Positions 6,138 through 6,510 of a DNA stretch of 6,510 nt are shown piece by piece. The stretch is from an uncultured Eubacteriales bacterium (GTDB taxonomy: Bacteria; Bacillota; Clostridia; Oscillospirales; Acutalibacteraceae). Location: positions 1-6,510 of the forward strand of contig ONSE01000068.1 in assembly GCA_900320415.1 (NCBI GenBank). The letters are read 5' to 3'. The notes under the pieces were generated by a model. The model saw only the letters and a list, made by a program, of their open reading frames with translations, searched no databases and was not told the DNA's origin. Made by a program: the position numbers and the translations under genes. Every line of letters begins with the position of its first letter. Positions within the stretch are counted from its first letter, which is position 1.

Positions 6138-6510
6138 TTATTCAGCCGCTGTAGGCACGTACATCAGACGTCCGCCGATATCACGGGTCTGGGCGCCGAC
6201 ATTGATATCACAGTACCAGCAGAATTCTCCGCCGTTTTTGCCCGCGTTGTTGGCTCCGCCGAAGCGTGTTGCGCGGAAGGTGTTCAAAGCCAATGAGCGC
6301 GTGAAGTAGTAGTCGCCTACCGGTACGGCGTTGTTGGCGTCATTTTCATCCACCGCGGAGGGGATAAACAGCCAGTCGTACCTTTCGTCACCGTAGCCGA
6401 AAGCGGAGATCCAGCCGCCGGCGCTCGCTGCCGTAAAGCCTGCGAAGGGGTAGTGATAATCCGTTCCGCTGATCGTCATCTCGCCCCTTGCGGATTCATT
6501 GAAGCTGAAA
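6138..6510 (-). CDS. Phage tail fibre/receptor-binding-like protein, C-terminal part only
   Basis: The - strand frame is open to the window edge, so the N-terminus is missing and the Met at 6479 is probably internal; residues FSFNESARGE precede it. The 123 visible residues are rich in Gly, aromatics and Asn. They end in RATRFGGANNAG, GGEFCWYCDINVG and RDIGGRLMY (residues 79-117 from the first full codon). This R-GG, F-W, IG-RL pattern is that of C-type-lectin-like (formylglycine-generating-enzyme-like) domains at the C-termini of phage tip proteins and of DGR-diversified proteins. The likely role is host-surface recognition at the tail tip. Linkage to XkdX supports the phage setting. There are two cysteines (97 and 100). 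The alternative is a non-diversified fibre domain of the same fold. Confidence 0.7.
   Translation of the reverse strand, partial: FSFNESARGEMTISGTDYHYPFAGFTAASAGGWISAFGYGDERYDWLFIPSAVDENDANNAVPVGDYYFTRSLALNTFRATRFGGANNAGKNGGEFCWYCDINVGAQTRDIGGRLMYVPTAAE

Larger units (their letters stand above)
5756..6510 (-). mobile_element. Prophage tail-module fragment (end of element or remnant)
   Basis: Three tightly packed - strand genes (fibre-like C-terminus, 75-aa protein, XkdX) have the order and overlaps of Bacillota prophage tail modules. The element continues beyond 6510. No integrase, att repeat, holin, lysin or tRNA gene is visible, so the real boundary cannot be set. A prophage end near 5700-5756, a remnant, or a domesticated tail-like particle are all compatible with what is seen. 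Confidence 0.65.

Noticed and set aside
1..6510. CRISPR array, tRNA or rRNA genes, insertion sequence
   Set aside because: No regularly spaced direct repeats, no cloverleaf or rRNA signature, and no transposase-like frame was seen on either strand.

Overview
The window looks like part of a Bacillota (Clostridia) chromosome, probably from an anaerobic gut or rumen lineage near Ruminococcus/Oscillospiraceae. The clues are a type III glutamine synthetase, a class D-like sortase beside its probable substrate, strong AGGAGG-type ribosome binding sites, and a PBSX/XkdX-type phage tail fragment. The genus is inference; no rRNA or other marker gene is present.

Layout: (1) 1-1908, + strand, the 3' part of a type III glutamine synthetase gene; about the first 65-75 codons lie outside the window. 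(2) 1909-2233, a regulatory gap with an inverted repeat, a near-consensus sigma-A promoter (TTTACA, 17 bp, TGcTATAAT) and a 5' leader with a GNRA-capped hairpin. (3) 2234-5637, + strand, four closely spaced genes that read as one operon: a small secreted protein with a C-terminal sorting-signal-like tail (IKTTGA, hydrophobic helix, KKRG), a class D-like sortase overlapping it by one base, a four-helix membrane protein with an extracytoplasmic domain, and a nucleotidyltransferase-fold protein (NTP_transf_5 type). The operon ends at a strong intrinsic terminator (5656-5699). (4) 5717-5744, a second, perfect GC-rich hairpin in the convergent junction. (5) 5756-6510, - strand, the end of a phage tail module, in transcription order: the C-terminus of a tail-fibre or receptor-binding-like protein (cut by the window edge), a 75-aa phage protein, and a 46-aa XkdX-family protein.

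Working together: the operon looks like a self-contained cell-surface unit. An abundant small protein would be exported and anchored by the sortase encoded next to it, with a membrane protein and a possible nucleotidyl-transfer enzyme as accessory parts. The substrate motif is not LPxTG, so a dedicated sortase-substrate pair with altered specificity is the most interesting hypothesis here. The second point of interest is the C-terminus of the phage protein. It resembles the C-type-lectin-fold variable region of diversity-generating retroelement (DGR) targets, but no reverse transcriptase or template repeat is visible in the window.
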